A stretch of DNA of 37,344 nt from Anaerolineales bacterium (GTDB lineage: Bacteria; Chloroflexota; Anaerolineae; Anaerolineales; UBA4823). The DNA lies in NCBI GenBank assembly GCA_016935755.1, contig JAFGQI010000084.1:1-37344 (forward strand). Direction: 5' to 3'. The notes beneath the pieces are model-generated. The model did no database searches and was not told the DNA's origin. It saw only the letters and a program-made list of their open reading frames with translations. The position numbers and the translations under genes were made by a program. Shown here one piece after another: positions 1-7,723 of the stretch. Numbering within the stretch: position 1 is the stretch's first letter; every line of letters starts with the position of its first letter.

Positions 1-822
1 ATCCCAGTGATCGAAATGCCCTGGGATCACATCGAAAATGCCTGGGAGTTCCTCGCCCTGCATCACGAGGTGGGCCACGATCTGGAAGCCGACCTGAAGC
101 TGCGCGCCCGGCTGGTCCTGAACCTGCAAGGCGCACTGCTGGCGAAGAATGTCCCCCTGGAGCGGGTGCAGACCTGGCTGGCCTGGCAGGCCGAGGTGTT
201 TGCCGACCTGACTGCGCTGCAGCTGGGCGGCCCGGCCTTCGTTGAGACGCTGATGCACCTGCTGATGCTGCCCAAGGATATGGTGACGGTCTTCAATCCC
301 GAAGACCCGCACCCGACTCACTACGTGCGCATCCTGATGAACGCGGCTTATATCCCGACGTTGATCGCGGGCAACGCCGCCCTGGCAGCCTATGGCGCGC
401 AGATGGCAGAACGCTGGCAGAGCCTGTACGGCCTGCACAAACATTTCGACACCTATATCAGCGATTTTCCGGTGGTCTTCCAGGCGCTGATGGACACCCC
501 CATGCCCGAGCTGCTCAACCAGACGATGCGACAGCTGCTGCCCTACTCAGCCGCCGATGAAGCCCGCATCCAGAAAGGCGCCGGCTACCTGCGCACAGGC
601 AAGAGCAAGCCTGCCAGCCTGCGCCCACGGCACTGCATCAGCGCTGCCCGGCTGGCGGTCAGCCAGGCTTCCCAGGAGGGCGGCCTGAGCGATGACTTGC
701 TCGACCAGGTGCAGCAGCGGCTGATGGCGCTGGTGCGCGAGAACGGCCCGGAGGGGCTGCGCGGCGGGGATGGTTCCACCCCGCACAAGCAGTTCATCGC
801 CAGCTTTGTCGACCGGCTGTGA
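1..822 (+). CDS. HExxH metallopeptidase-like protein, C-terminal part
   Basis: The reading frame is open from the first base, so the true start lies upstream of the window. A GTG at base 7 is only the first possible internal start. Counting from it, residues 20-24 read HEVGH (bases 64-78), the zinc-binding HExxH motif of zincins. A glutamate 39 residues later in QAEVFADL (E63) is placed like the third ligand of gluzincins, where an ExxxD pattern is common. The rest is mostly helical with no membrane segment. I see the motif; a zinc-dependent peptidase role is inferred, and the exact family is not recognised. It ends 15 bases before the stop of the convergent isochorismatase gene. Confidence 0.6.
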   Translation: MPVIEMPWDHIENAWEFLALHHEVGHDLEADLKLRARLVLNLQGALLAKNVPLERVQTWLAWQAEVFADLTALQLGGPAFVETLMHLLMLPKDMVTVFNPEDPHPTHYVRILMNAAYIPTLIAGNAALAAYGAQMAERWQSLYGLHKHFDTYISDFPVVFQALMDTPMPELLNQTMRQLLPYSAADEARIQKGAGYLRTGKSKPASLRPRHCISAARLAVSQASQEGGLSDDLLDQVQQRLMALVRENGPEGLRGGDGSTPHKQFIASFVDRL

Positions 823-837
823 CCCTGGCAGGGCTGG

Positions 838-1380
838 TCAGGCGCGAAAGGTGATCTCAGCGCAGGCGGCTAACTCAGCGCCAGCCGCGCTGAGCTTCTC
901 GTTGCACTCGCGCACGACCTTAGCGGCTTTCTTGTGGAAGTTGCTGTGCCCGTCCTGGGCCAGGATGACCCGGTAGCCGAGATCCAGGGCGCCCTGGGTG
1001 GTGGCGCTGACGCAGCCATGCGAGACCAGCCCGCCGATGACCAGCTGGCTGACGCCGCGCTGATCCAGGACAGCCTTCAGCTCCGTCTTTTCGAAGGCGT
1101 TGCCGTGCTGTTTGTGGATGAGCGGATCATCTGGCTGGATATGCAGGTCTGTGTGCAGGCGCCAGTTGGGCGTATCTTTGGCCAGGAAGCCGTCGTTGTA
1201 ATGCTGGATGTAAACCACCAGCGCCCCAGCCAGGCGCGCCTGCTCAGCCAATGAGTTCAGATTGGCCAGCAGCTCTTCCGCCTGGTAGAGCGGGTTGGCC
1301 CGATTGAACAGCCCTTGCTGGACATCGATGATCAGCAGGGCAGTTAGAGATGGGTCGAGAGGAGCTGTCAGTTTTTTCAT
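838..1380 (-). CDS. Isochorismatase-family cysteine hydrolase
   Basis: A 180-residue cytosolic alpha/beta hydrolase of the isochorismatase/nicotinamidase superfamily. The catalytic triad is visible: D19 in LLIIDVQ, K90 in LIHKQHGNAF, and C123 in LVSHGCVSATTQGA, which also carries the usual cis-peptide region. The length is normal for the family. These enzymes hydrolyse amide or vinyl-ether bonds in small metabolites; the substrate cannot be read from sequence. It lacks obvious nicotinamidase metal-ligand spacing, so a generic amidohydrolase is the safest call. The ATG at 1380 (MKK...) is preferred over an upstream TTG at 1407. It is divergent from the gene at 1429 with a short AT-rich gap. 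Confidence 0.9.
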   Translation of the reverse strand: MKKLTAPLDPSLTALLIIDVQQGLFNRANPLYQAEELLANLNSLAEQARLAGALVVYIQHYNDGFLAKDTPNWRLHTDLHIQPDDPLIHKQHGNAFEKTELKAVLDQRGVSQLVIGGLVSHGCVSATTQGALDLGYRVILAQDGHSNFHKKAAKVVRECNEKLSAAGAELAACAEITFRA

Positions 1381-1416
1381 ACCTGGAATTATACAGCCAG
1401 GCGGCAAATAAGGATA

Positions 1417-1422
1417 TATAAT
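1417..1422 (+). promoter_or_regulatory. -10 box for a leaderless transcript
   Basis: A perfect TATAAT lies only 6 bases before the ATG at 1429, and there is no Shine-Dalgarno sequence. Transcription starting the usual 6-7 bases after the -10 box would begin at or next to the A of the start codon, giving a leaderless mRNA. No good -35 is visible. Confidence 0.45.
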
Positions 1423-1428
1423 TAATCC

Positions 1429-1674
1429 ATGACCAGATTATTCCCAGACACCGACCCACGCGCCGAAAAGGTGTTGCACGACCTGCTGCGCCAGGCCTCG
1501 CCGGCGCGCAAGCTGGAGATGGTCGCCCAGGGCAACGCCATGGTGCGCCAGCTGATGATGGTCGGCCTGCGCGAGAGATACCCCATTGATCCGCCTGAAA
1601 AGCTCAAACGCCGGCTGGCGGACCTCCTGCTGGGGCCGGAGCTGGCCCTTAAAGTATACGGACCTCTCGAATAA
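1429..1674 (+). CDS. Small conserved protein of nucleotidyltransferase-linked family
   Basis: An 81-residue helical, charged protein (MTRLFPDTDPRAEKVLHDLL...). From memory this matches a family of short proteins common in Chloroflexota and cyanobacteria, ending in RRLADLLLG-ELA-KVYG, usually encoded directly before a small nucleotidyltransferase. Biochemical function is unknown; the usual pairing suggests a toxin-antitoxin-like or regulatory module, which is inference. Here the expected partner gene is almost entirely missing (see 1675-1798). It probably starts leaderlessly at the ATG at 1429. Confidence 0.7.
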   Translation: MTRLFPDTDPRAEKVLHDLLRQASPARKLEMVAQGNAMVRQLMMVGLRERYPIDPPEKLKRRLADLLLGPELALKVYGPLE

Positions 1675-1798
1675 CTATGTTACAGCAGCTAAATTTTATC
1701 TACGCGGCGCTCTCGACCTGGAATATCTTGCCTACTGGGCAGGCGAACTGGGCGTAGCCGATTTATGGGTAAAAGCAGTGATGGAGGCAGCAACATGA
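1675..1798 (+). pseudogene. C-terminal remnant of a small nucleotidyltransferase
   Basis: In the second forward frame, with no start codon of its own, the sequence encodes a peptide containing GALDLEYLAYWAGELGVADL followed by WVKAVMEAA and a TGA stop. This closely resembles the conserved tail of the nucleotidyltransferase-fold proteins normally encoded after the 81-residue family at 1429. The N-terminal part, including the nucleotidyltransferase active site, is absent. It therefore looks like a deletion remnant. The TGA overlaps the ATG of the next gene (ATGA at 1795-1798), so the old stop still abuts the CHAT gene. Family recognition is from memory. Confidence 0.6.
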
Positions 1799-3069
1799 GA
1801 CAGATCAAATATATAGACCTGCTGTGGGATTTCACCTTAAAAGGCAGTGGGCGAGGCGATCCTGGGATGAAAGATGCCCAAGCGCCTGCCCGCCTGCAAG
1901 TCTTTAACAGCGAGCAGGAAATGTTCGAAAGACGCGGCAAGCGCGAGCCTTATCTGGTAGTTCTGCCGATGGATTGGGCACGCCACGCCGCCAAGATGCG
2001 CAGCAAACTCGGCGAAGGCTCATCTCTACCACCGGACCTGCTCCTGCAGGGAGGCTATCTGCTCTGGCAGGCGCTGCCACCAGAAGCCCGCCAGCCGTTG
2101 GAGCAGGCAGTGTCCGATCAACCAGTGCGCCTGAAGATCAGCAGCAACTCACCCACGATAGACGATCTGCCCTGGGAATGGCTCAACGATGGCAGCCGCC
2201 CTCCCTTCGCCCTGCTGGAAGAAGTACGTTTGTCGCGCTCGGTGCCTATCCGATTAGCGATGCCCCCGATGAGCATCCAGCCGCCCATTCGCGTCCTGGT
2301 GGTGCTGACCAATCCCAGAGATCAAAGCCTGCTTGATCCGGTGCGAGAGCTGAAAGCCATCCGCAGCCGTCTCTCCCGCCGGCCCTACAAGGTGCGCTTG
2401 CTGGATGAACCTAGTTTCAGCGCCCTGGCAGAGGCTCTCCAGGAAGGTCCCCACATTGTCCATTATATAGGACACGCCGGGGTTGACCGTGGGCAGGGCA
2501 ATCTGATCCTGCACAGCGCCTCGGATGTCACCCAGTGGATATCTGCGCCGGAGCTTTCCAAGCTGCTGCCGCCTACAGTGCGCCTGCTCTGCCTGAGCAC
2601 CTGCTTCACTGCTCCCAACTACCAGATTCTGGGCCTGCCGCGCCTGGCGCACGCCACGGCCAATTATCGCCTGCCCACCGTGGTGACCAACCGTTATCCG
2701 GTGCAGGAAGCCGGGGTGCGTCTATTCTGGCGGGCGTTCTACGCCGGCCTGGTGCAGCAGGATGGCAATGTCAACGAAGGTTTCCACCTGGGGCAGTCCG
2801 CCGTGGCTGGCGATCCGGACACTCAAGCCGACTGGGGCAGCTACTCGCTGGTGATCCGCGACCAGACCGGCGAAGCGCTGCGCCTGGAGCGGGCGACGGA
2901 AAAATCCCCGGATCAATACACAGCGCAGATCCAGGCCCAATTTGCCACCCAACTGGCCAACGACCTTGCCCAGCAGCTGCGCGCCTATGGCGACAGCGCG
3001 CCGGAAAACCTGCAAAAATTGTTCGAGGAAGAGGCAGACGCAGCCGCCAGCCTCCTGGATGATTATTAG
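1795..3069 (+). CDS. CHAT-domain protein (caspase-like), first of a pair
   Basis: A 424-residue cytosolic protein with a CHAT (caspase HetF-associated) cysteine-peptidase domain. About residues 165-355 carry the fold: beta strand IRVLVVLTNP, then HIVHYIGHAG with catalytic histidine H227, then LLCLSTCFTA with catalytic cysteine C270. Residues 1-160 form a helical N-terminal region with a PWEWL motif (126-130) often seen before CHAT domains. The C-terminal 50 residues are acidic and helical. The ATG at 1795 is chosen because GGAGG at 1783-1787 sits 7 bases upstream; an in-frame ATG at 1765 lacks such a site. CHAT enzymes cleave partner proteins in several bacterial defence and death pathways. 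The target here is unknown. The gene at 3100 follows after 30 bases, so both are probably one transcript. Confidence 0.9.
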   Translation: MRQIKYIDLLWDFTLKGSGRGDPGMKDAQAPARLQVFNSEQEMFERRGKREPYLVVLPMDWARHAAKMRSKLGEGSSLPPDLLLQGGYLLWQALPPEARQPLEQAVSDQPVRLKISSNSPTIDDLPWEWLNDGSRPPFALLEEVRLSRSVPIRLAMPPMSIQPPIRVLVVLTNPRDQSLLDPVRELKAIRSRLSRRPYKVRLLDEPSFSALAEALQEGPHIVHYIGHAGVDRGQGNLILHSASDVTQWISAPELSKLLPPTVRLLCLSTCFTAPNYQILGLPRLAHATANYRLPTVVTNRYPVQEAGVRLFWRAFYAGLVQQDGNVNEGFHLGQSAVAGDPDTQADWGSYSLVIRDQTGEALRLERATEKSPDQYTAQIQAQFATQLANDLAQQLRAYGDSAPENLQKLFEEEADAAASLLDDY

Positions 3070-3099
3070 GCCCCCCGAGATCACGGAGGCATACTCCAA

Positions 3100-4845
3100 A
3101 TGACCGAATACAACGAATTTCGCGTGGTGCTCTCGCCCAGCCTGCAGGAAGCCGGCAAGTGGTCAGTGCTGCTGGAAGAGTGCCCGGTGCAGAACCTGGT
3201 CGGCGCCAAGGGAAACGCCCAGACAGAGGTGACCATCCAGCAGCTGCAAAAACTGCGCAGCCGGCACGGTTGGCCCAACGACCTGGAGCTGAAGGCCATC
3301 GGCCATAACGTATGGCAGTCTTTGATGACCCCCAAGCTGGAGGCGGCCTTCGAAGCCGGGCTGGAAGCCTCACAGGAGGAAGGCAAAGGCATGCGGCTGG
3401 TCTTCTCGATCATCGGGCAGGACAGCCAGCCCGCCGGAGGGGAGACCATCCGCATGCCAGAGCTGCCGCTGGAGGCCCTATACCAGCCGGAGAACGGCTT
3501 CCTGGCGACCAACACCAGCACCCCTATCAGCCGCAGCTTGAAGTTCCGCCCCGACCGCGAACCGCTGCGCACCGGTTTGCCCCTGCGCATCCTGGTGGTG
3601 GTGGCGACACCCAGCGACAAACCGGATGCAGATATGGGGGCGGAGAAAACCGCTCTGCAGCAAGCCTTGAAGAAACTGCTGGATCTGGGTTCGGTAGAGA
3701 TCGAATTCTGCGATCCGCCCACCCGCGCCGAACTGACCAGCCGCCTGGATAAGAAGTTCCATGTGCTGCATTTCATCGGCCACGGCGCATTCGATATCGT
3801 CGGCGATGACCCCTCGCCGCGGCCGCACCTGTGCCTGGAAGATGACAACCAGCTGAGCGATCCATTGGACGCCGAGACGCTGGACATCCTGTTACAGGGC
3901 AATGATATCCGCCTGGTGGTCATCACCGCCTGCTCCAGCGCCGCCCCCACCCCAGATGAGGTGGCAGAGACGGTGGCGCCTTTCGACGGGCTGGCGCAGC
4001 GGTTGGTGGGAATAAACTCCGGAGTCAGCGCGGCTGTGGCCATGCAGTTCGATCTGGAGAGCGACGCGGCGGTGCTGTTCAGCAAAGTCTTCTACACCAA
4101 TATGCTCGATTCGCGCCGCAAGCTGGACGAAATCCTGACCAACTGCCGCAAGGCCCTGGCAGGCAAGATGAACGCTGGACACCGCGCCTGGGTCACTCCC
4201 GTGATATACTGGCGCGCCCGCGAGGGCAAAGTGTTTGACATTGTGCCAGTCATGCGCACCCTGGACGAACAGGTGCTGCGCGATTTGAAGCAGATCGATC
4301 TGGAATTAGAAATATACTATAAACATATCCGCTATATGAACTCTCAGCCGGAAGAGGTGCGTCTGGCCATCGCCACCCTGCTCAGCGACATGCAAAAGAA
4401 AGTTGATGAGCGGCTGGTCCAGCGCGGCGCGCTGCTGGGAGAGACCGTGCGCTTGAAAGCAGGCGCTGCCAGGGCTGGTGAGAACCTGACCTGTCAGCTG
4501 AACCTGCGCTTGCGCCAACCCGCGGTGATCGGCGATCTGCGCATCAAGCTGCGCTACCCCACCGACAAACTGACCCTGGTCTCGGTTGAATCTGGCCTCC
4601 AAACAGCAGCAAGCCCGCCCCTGATTTCGGATTTACCCGTGGGGAATCTGGTTGTAGCCATACAGGATGCATCCCAAGGAGCGCCCTGGGATCCAGACGA
4701 ATTCGAGCTGGCAAAGATCACTTTCCAGATCCAGGCTGGGGCGAAGGAGCCGATCGTCGAAATCCCTATCGTGGAAGTGCAGGTGGAAAAAGATGGTGTT
4801 GAAGGGGCGCTGGAAGCGCTCAACGGGGTTGTTTTTGTCAATTAA
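3100..4845 (+). CDS. CHAT-domain protein with C-terminal cohesin-like domain
   Basis: A 581-residue protein. Residues 160-380 are a CHAT domain, with LRILVVVATPS, H228 in HVLHFIGHGA and C278 in VVITACSSA as the predicted catalytic dyad. Residues 385-440 are helical, possibly coiled coil. Residues 445-581 look like a cohesin-type beta-sandwich: RAGENLTCQLNL, then LRIKLRYPTDKLTLVSVESG, NLVVAIQDAS, and FELAKITFQI-GA with a final beta hairpin. Cohesin domains normally bind dockerins outside the cell, but no signal peptide or membrane segment is seen, so this copy probably acts inside. GGAGG at 3085-3089 precedes the ATG. It is probably co-transcribed with the CHAT gene at 1795. The cohesin-like assignment is by eye and less certain than the CHAT call. 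Confidence 0.85.
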   Translation: MTEYNEFRVVLSPSLQEAGKWSVLLEECPVQNLVGAKGNAQTEVTIQQLQKLRSRHGWPNDLELKAIGHNVWQSLMTPKLEAAFEAGLEASQEEGKGMRLVFSIIGQDSQPAGGETIRMPELPLEALYQPENGFLATNTSTPISRSLKFRPDREPLRTGLPLRILVVVATPSDKPDADMGAEKTALQQALKKLLDLGSVEIEFCDPPTRAELTSRLDKKFHVLHFIGHGAFDIVGDDPSPRPHLCLEDDNQLSDPLDAETLDILLQGNDIRLVVITACSSAAPTPDEVAETVAPFDGLAQRLVGINSGVSAAVAMQFDLESDAAVLFSKVFYTNMLDSRRKLDEILTNCRKALAGKMNAGHRAWVTPVIYWRAREGKVFDIVPVMRTLDEQVLRDLKQIDLELEIYYKHIRYMNSQPEEVRLAIATLLSDMQKKVDERLVQRGALLGETVRLKAGAARAGENLTCQLNLRLRQPAVIGDLRIKLRYPTDKLTLVSVESGLQTAASPPLISDLPVGNLVVAIQDASQGAPWDPDEFELAKITFQIQAGAKEPIVEIPIVEVQVEKDGVEGALEALNGVVFVN

Positions 4846-4847
4846 GG

Positions 4848-4853
4848 TATAAT
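4848..4853 (+). promoter_or_regulatory. Putative -10 box of the histidine kinase gene
   Basis: A perfect TATAAT begins two bases after the CHAT gene's stop codon and 42 bases before the kinase ATG. No convincing -35 lies at the right distance, so this is tentative. Confidence 0.35.
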
Positions 4854-4894
4854 ACCAGCGAATTGCATCATCATTTGCTAAGATAATCATCACC

Positions 4895-6736
4895 ATGCAA
4901 TATTCGCTGTTTATCGTTTTAGCGCCAATCGCGGCGGCAATCGTGATCGGGGTGCTGGTATACGCACGCTATGTCAATCCCACCCCGTATAGAACCTCCC
5001 TCACCTGGCTGCTGGTAGCCACTGCAGGCTGGCTGATCTTCAACACGCTCGAGCTGGCTGACCCAACCCCAGAAGGCACGCTGTTTTGGGCAAAAGTCAC
5101 CTATTTATTCATCCCCTTTGCGCCAGTCACCTGGTTCGGTTTAGCCCTGCTTTTCACAGAAGAAACACGCTGGTCGGATCCCAGGCGTTTTTTTTTGATT
5201 TGCATCCCGGCCTTGATTACCATCGCCCTGGTCTGGACGAATGACCTGCACCATCTGCTGTGGACAGACAATCACTTTACTGCAGTGGAGGGCATGCTGG
5301 CTCTGGGGGTGGATCATGGCCCCTGGTTCTGGGCGCAGGTGGGCTATGCATATCTTCTCACCCTGATCGGTTCGATTCTGATCTTGCGCAAATCCTACTA
5401 TTCGTTCAGCATTTATCGCTGGCAGTCCATCTGGCTGGGTGCGGGAGCGTTGGTGCCGGTCCTTTTCAACATGATCTATGCCTTCAACCTCTTTCCGGCT
5501 TTTCGCAAGGATTACACCCCTATCGGTTTCGCTCTGGCTTGTTTATTCATCTCTGTGGGTATCCTGCGGTATCACCTGTTCGATCTGCGCCCGGTCGCGC
5601 GGGAAATCGTGATCGACAGCCTGTCGGATCCCATGATCACCCTGGATATGCGTGGCCGCGTGGTGGATATCAACCCGGCTGCGCTGGCTCTGGTTGGCGC
5701 GCCGGCAGAGAGTGTGATTGGCAAGCCTGGGCGGGAGGTATTCCAAATATGGGAAGCTCACTTCGTGAGATTTCATGAGCAGTTTGATCTGCGCGACCAG
5801 GTTGAGCTGGATGTTCAGGGTAAACCGTTCACTTTCGATCTCAGCATCACGCCGCTTTACGATCACCAAAAAAACCTGACGGGAAGGTTGTTCATCCTGC
5901 ACGATATCACCGCCCGTCTGCAAATTGAAGCCGACCTGCGCCGCTACAATATCGAGTTGGAGCAGAGCAACCAGGAATTGAACGCATTTGCTCATACCGT
6001 GGCGCACGATCTACGCACACCACTGGCTAGCGTAATTATGTACAGCTCTCTGATGAAATCTTTGCCTGTGAAGATGCAGCGCGAAGAGCTGGCAGACTTC
6101 CTGGCTGCCATAGATAAAAACGGGCGGCGGATGAATAATATTATTGACGAACTGCTGCTGCTGTCACGCATCAATCATATGGATAGCATCCTGCTGCAGC
6201 CGCTGGAGATGCTCGACCTGGTCGCCGAAGCGCTCGACCGGCTGGGCTTCTACGCCCAGGAGCACCAGGCGCAGATATCCTCCCCAGAATATTTTCCCAC
6301 CGCCATCGGCTATGGCCCCTGGGTGGTAGAAGTCTGGATGAACTACATCAGCAATGCGCTGAAATACGGCGGATCACCGCCGCGAGTAGAGTTGGGAGCG
6401 GATAAAAGTGACGGGCGAAGGGTGCGTTATTGGGTGCGCGATCACGGCTCCGGCATTCCCCTGGACAGACAGAAGACTCTCTTCACTGAATTCTCCCGGC
6501 TGGATCAAGTGCAGGTCGAGGGGCATGGGCTTGGTCTGTCGATAGTCAGGCGCATCGTGGAAAAATTAGGCGGCCAGGTAGGCGTTGAAAGCACGCTGGG
6601 GCATGGCAGCCAGTTCTGGTTCAGCCTGCCGGCTGTTATGGACGAAGAAAGCACTGAACAGCCTGCGTCTCGAGATGGAGAAACAGGCTTCCCCGCCGCT
6701 ACTGCAGAAAATTCACTTGAAAGTGTGGGACTGTAA
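4895..6736 (+). CDS. Membrane sensor histidine kinase (7TM-PAS-HisKA-HATPase)
   Basis: A 613-residue sensor kinase. Residues 5-225 contain about seven hydrophobic helices resembling the 7TM region found at the N-terminus of some histidine kinases. Residues 236-345 are a PAS domain (DSLSDPMITLDMRGRVVDIN) with a PAC-like end (LFILHDITAR). HisKA follows with phospho-acceptor H371 in VAHDLRTPLAS. The ATPase domain shows the N box (NYISNALKYGG, N487), G1 (VRDHGSGIP), F box (LFTEFSRLDQ) and G2 (GHGLGLSIVRRI). A 35-residue polar tail follows. No response regulator is encoded nearby, so it is an orphan. The start has no strong ribosome site; ATG 4895 gives a proper first helix. It may sense membrane or energy state alongside the CHAT pair (inference). 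Confidence 0.93.
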   Translation: MQYSLFIVLAPIAAAIVIGVLVYARYVNPTPYRTSLTWLLVATAGWLIFNTLELADPTPEGTLFWAKVTYLFIPFAPVTWFGLALLFTEETRWSDPRRFFLICIPALITIALVWTNDLHHLLWTDNHFTAVEGMLALGVDHGPWFWAQVGYAYLLTLIGSILILRKSYYSFSIYRWQSIWLGAGALVPVLFNMIYAFNLFPAFRKDYTPIGFALACLFISVGILRYHLFDLRPVAREIVIDSLSDPMITLDMRGRVVDINPAALALVGAPAESVIGKPGREVFQIWEAHFVRFHEQFDLRDQVELDVQGKPFTFDLSITPLYDHQKNLTGRLFILHDITARLQIEADLRRYNIELEQSNQELNAFAHTVAHDLRTPLASVIMYSSLMKSLPVKMQREELADFLAAIDKNGRRMNNIIDELLLLSRINHMDSILLQPLEMLDLVAEALDRLGFYAQEHQAQISSPEYFPTAIGYGPWVVEVWMNYISNALKYGGSPPRVELGADKSDGRRVRYWVRDHGSGIPLDRQKTLFTEFSRLDQVQVEGHGLGLSIVRRIVEKLGGQVGVESTLGHGSQFWFSLPAVMDEESTEQPASRDGETGFPAATAENSLESVGL

Positions 6737-6757
6737 CTAAAAAGAAAACCGGGCTTT

Positions 6758-7534
6758 TTACTTACGCAGCGCGACAAAATCAATCTCCAGGAGCACCTCT
6801 TCAGCCACATCGGCTACCTGCGGCACATTGGGGATGACCAGCTGATACACCGAGCGCAGCACGATAACAGAGGCATAGCCCTCCAGGCGGTCTGGCGAGA
6901 CCAGAGTGGCTCTGGCATCGAAAGTAACTTCCTGGGTGATCTCGCGGATGGTCAGCCTGCCGGTAATTTGGAAACTCACCGTCTCGCCCAGTTCGGCGCT
7001 CTGCGGCAGCCCGGTGATGGCGGTTGGCTCGAAGGTGATCAATTGATATTGGTTGGTTTCCAGGATTTTGCCATGAATCTGCCGGTCGCGCATGTTGTTA
7101 TCCGTTTTTAACGTGCTGGCATCGACCTGCACCACGCCCACCTGGGCAATTTTATTATCGAAATTCAAGGCAATCTCTCCCGCCACCTGGTTTGTCACTC
7201 CAACTGCGGTGAAAGGCTTGCCGCGCAGCACTTCGTCAATCGAGAACCTCGCCTGTGACTCGGCCTGGACGATCTGATAAACAACAATCCCAGAAAGCCC
7301 AGCGATGCCAGCTGTTGAGGCATTGTCAGTCGTCTCTGGCGCCGCCTGTGTAGGCTCTGATGGCCCGGCTGGCAGGCTGTCTTGGGTGGGAACAACCGGC
7401 GCTGCCGTCTCGATCATAACCGGGGTAGCTGACATAGGATCGCCAACCTGTTCAGAGGCGCCAGACCCACAAGCTGAAAGCCCCAGCGAAACGATCAACA
7501 CCAGCGGGACGGCAATCCGAATGTTCATTTTCAT
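6758..7534 (-). CDS. YceI-like domain lipoprotein
   Basis: A 258-residue secreted lipoprotein. The signal peptide ends in a lipobox, LSAC, with lipidated C22. A low-complexity Thr/Pro/Ala linker runs to about residue 80. Residues 83-258 fit the YceI family, a lipocalin-like barrel that binds isoprenoid-type amphiphiles: SQARFSIDEVL, VGVVQVDASTLKTDNNMRDRQIHG (read in two parts), then LTIREITQEVTFDARATL. YceI proteins are often induced by stress or link to electron-transfer chains. AAGGAGA at 7542-7548 lies 7 bases before the ATG. The gene converges with the kinase gene 21 bases away and is divergent from a TauE permease, with a Fur-type box in between. Confidence 0.9.
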   Translation of the reverse strand: MKMNIRIAVPLVLIVSLGLSACGSGASEQVGDPMSATPVMIETAAPVVPTQDSLPAGPSEPTQAAPETTDNASTAGIAGLSGIVVYQIVQAESQARFSIDEVLRGKPFTAVGVTNQVAGEIALNFDNKIAQVGVVQVDASTLKTDNNMRDRQIHGKILETNQYQLITFEPTAITGLPQSAELGETVSFQITGRLTIREITQEVTFDARATLVSPDRLEGYASVIVLRSVYQLVIPNVPQVADVAEEVLLEIDFVALRK

Positions 7535-7555
7535 GGTATAGTCTCCTTCGTATTC

Positions 7556-7578
7556 GTTGGCACACAGACACTGCCAAC
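7556..7578. promoter_or_regulatory. Inverted repeat GTTGGCA-N9-TGCCAAC
   Basis: Perfect 7-base arms at 7556-7562 and 7572-7578. They lie between the ribosome site of the YceI-like gene and its probable -10 box (TATATT, complement of 7581-7586). The site would span the transcription start, a typical repressor position, or could form a short mRNA hairpin in the leader. Confidence 0.45.
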
Positions 7579-7597
7579 CGAATATAATAGATATATA

Positions 7598-7612
7598 TGA
7601 TAATTATTATCG
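7598..7612. promoter_or_regulatory. Fur-type box between YceI-like lipoprotein and TauE permease
   Basis: The 13 bases at 7599-7611 are a perfect GATAAT-t-ATTATC inverted repeat. With flanks this matches 13 of the 14 fixed positions of the classical 7-1-7 Fur consensus tGATAATnATTATCa. It overlaps the expected -35 region of the lipoprotein gene. Regulation by a Fur-family protein is inferred; no such regulator is encoded in the window. Confidence 0.5.
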
Positions 7613-7723
7613 CCATTATGCCATAAGTGCGCCTCTTTTCAAAGATAAATATGGCCTTTATGATAAAACCTTAATCAGCCGGTTATCATCCCAAAAGCCT
7701 ATCCCGAACCCACCTAAGATCAG

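Noticed and set aside
3081..4085. A 334-residue open frame on the minus strand
   Set aside because: Ser/Arg-rich shadow frame of the second CHAT gene.
4881..4895. A third Fur-like box before the histidine kinase
   Set aside because: It matches only 11 of 14 consensus positions and lies on the start codon; too weak to call.
6740..6762. A bidirectional terminator between the kinase and the YceI-like gene
   Set aside because: Only a six-pair A/T stem (AAAAAG/CTTTTT) is available; too weak to support.
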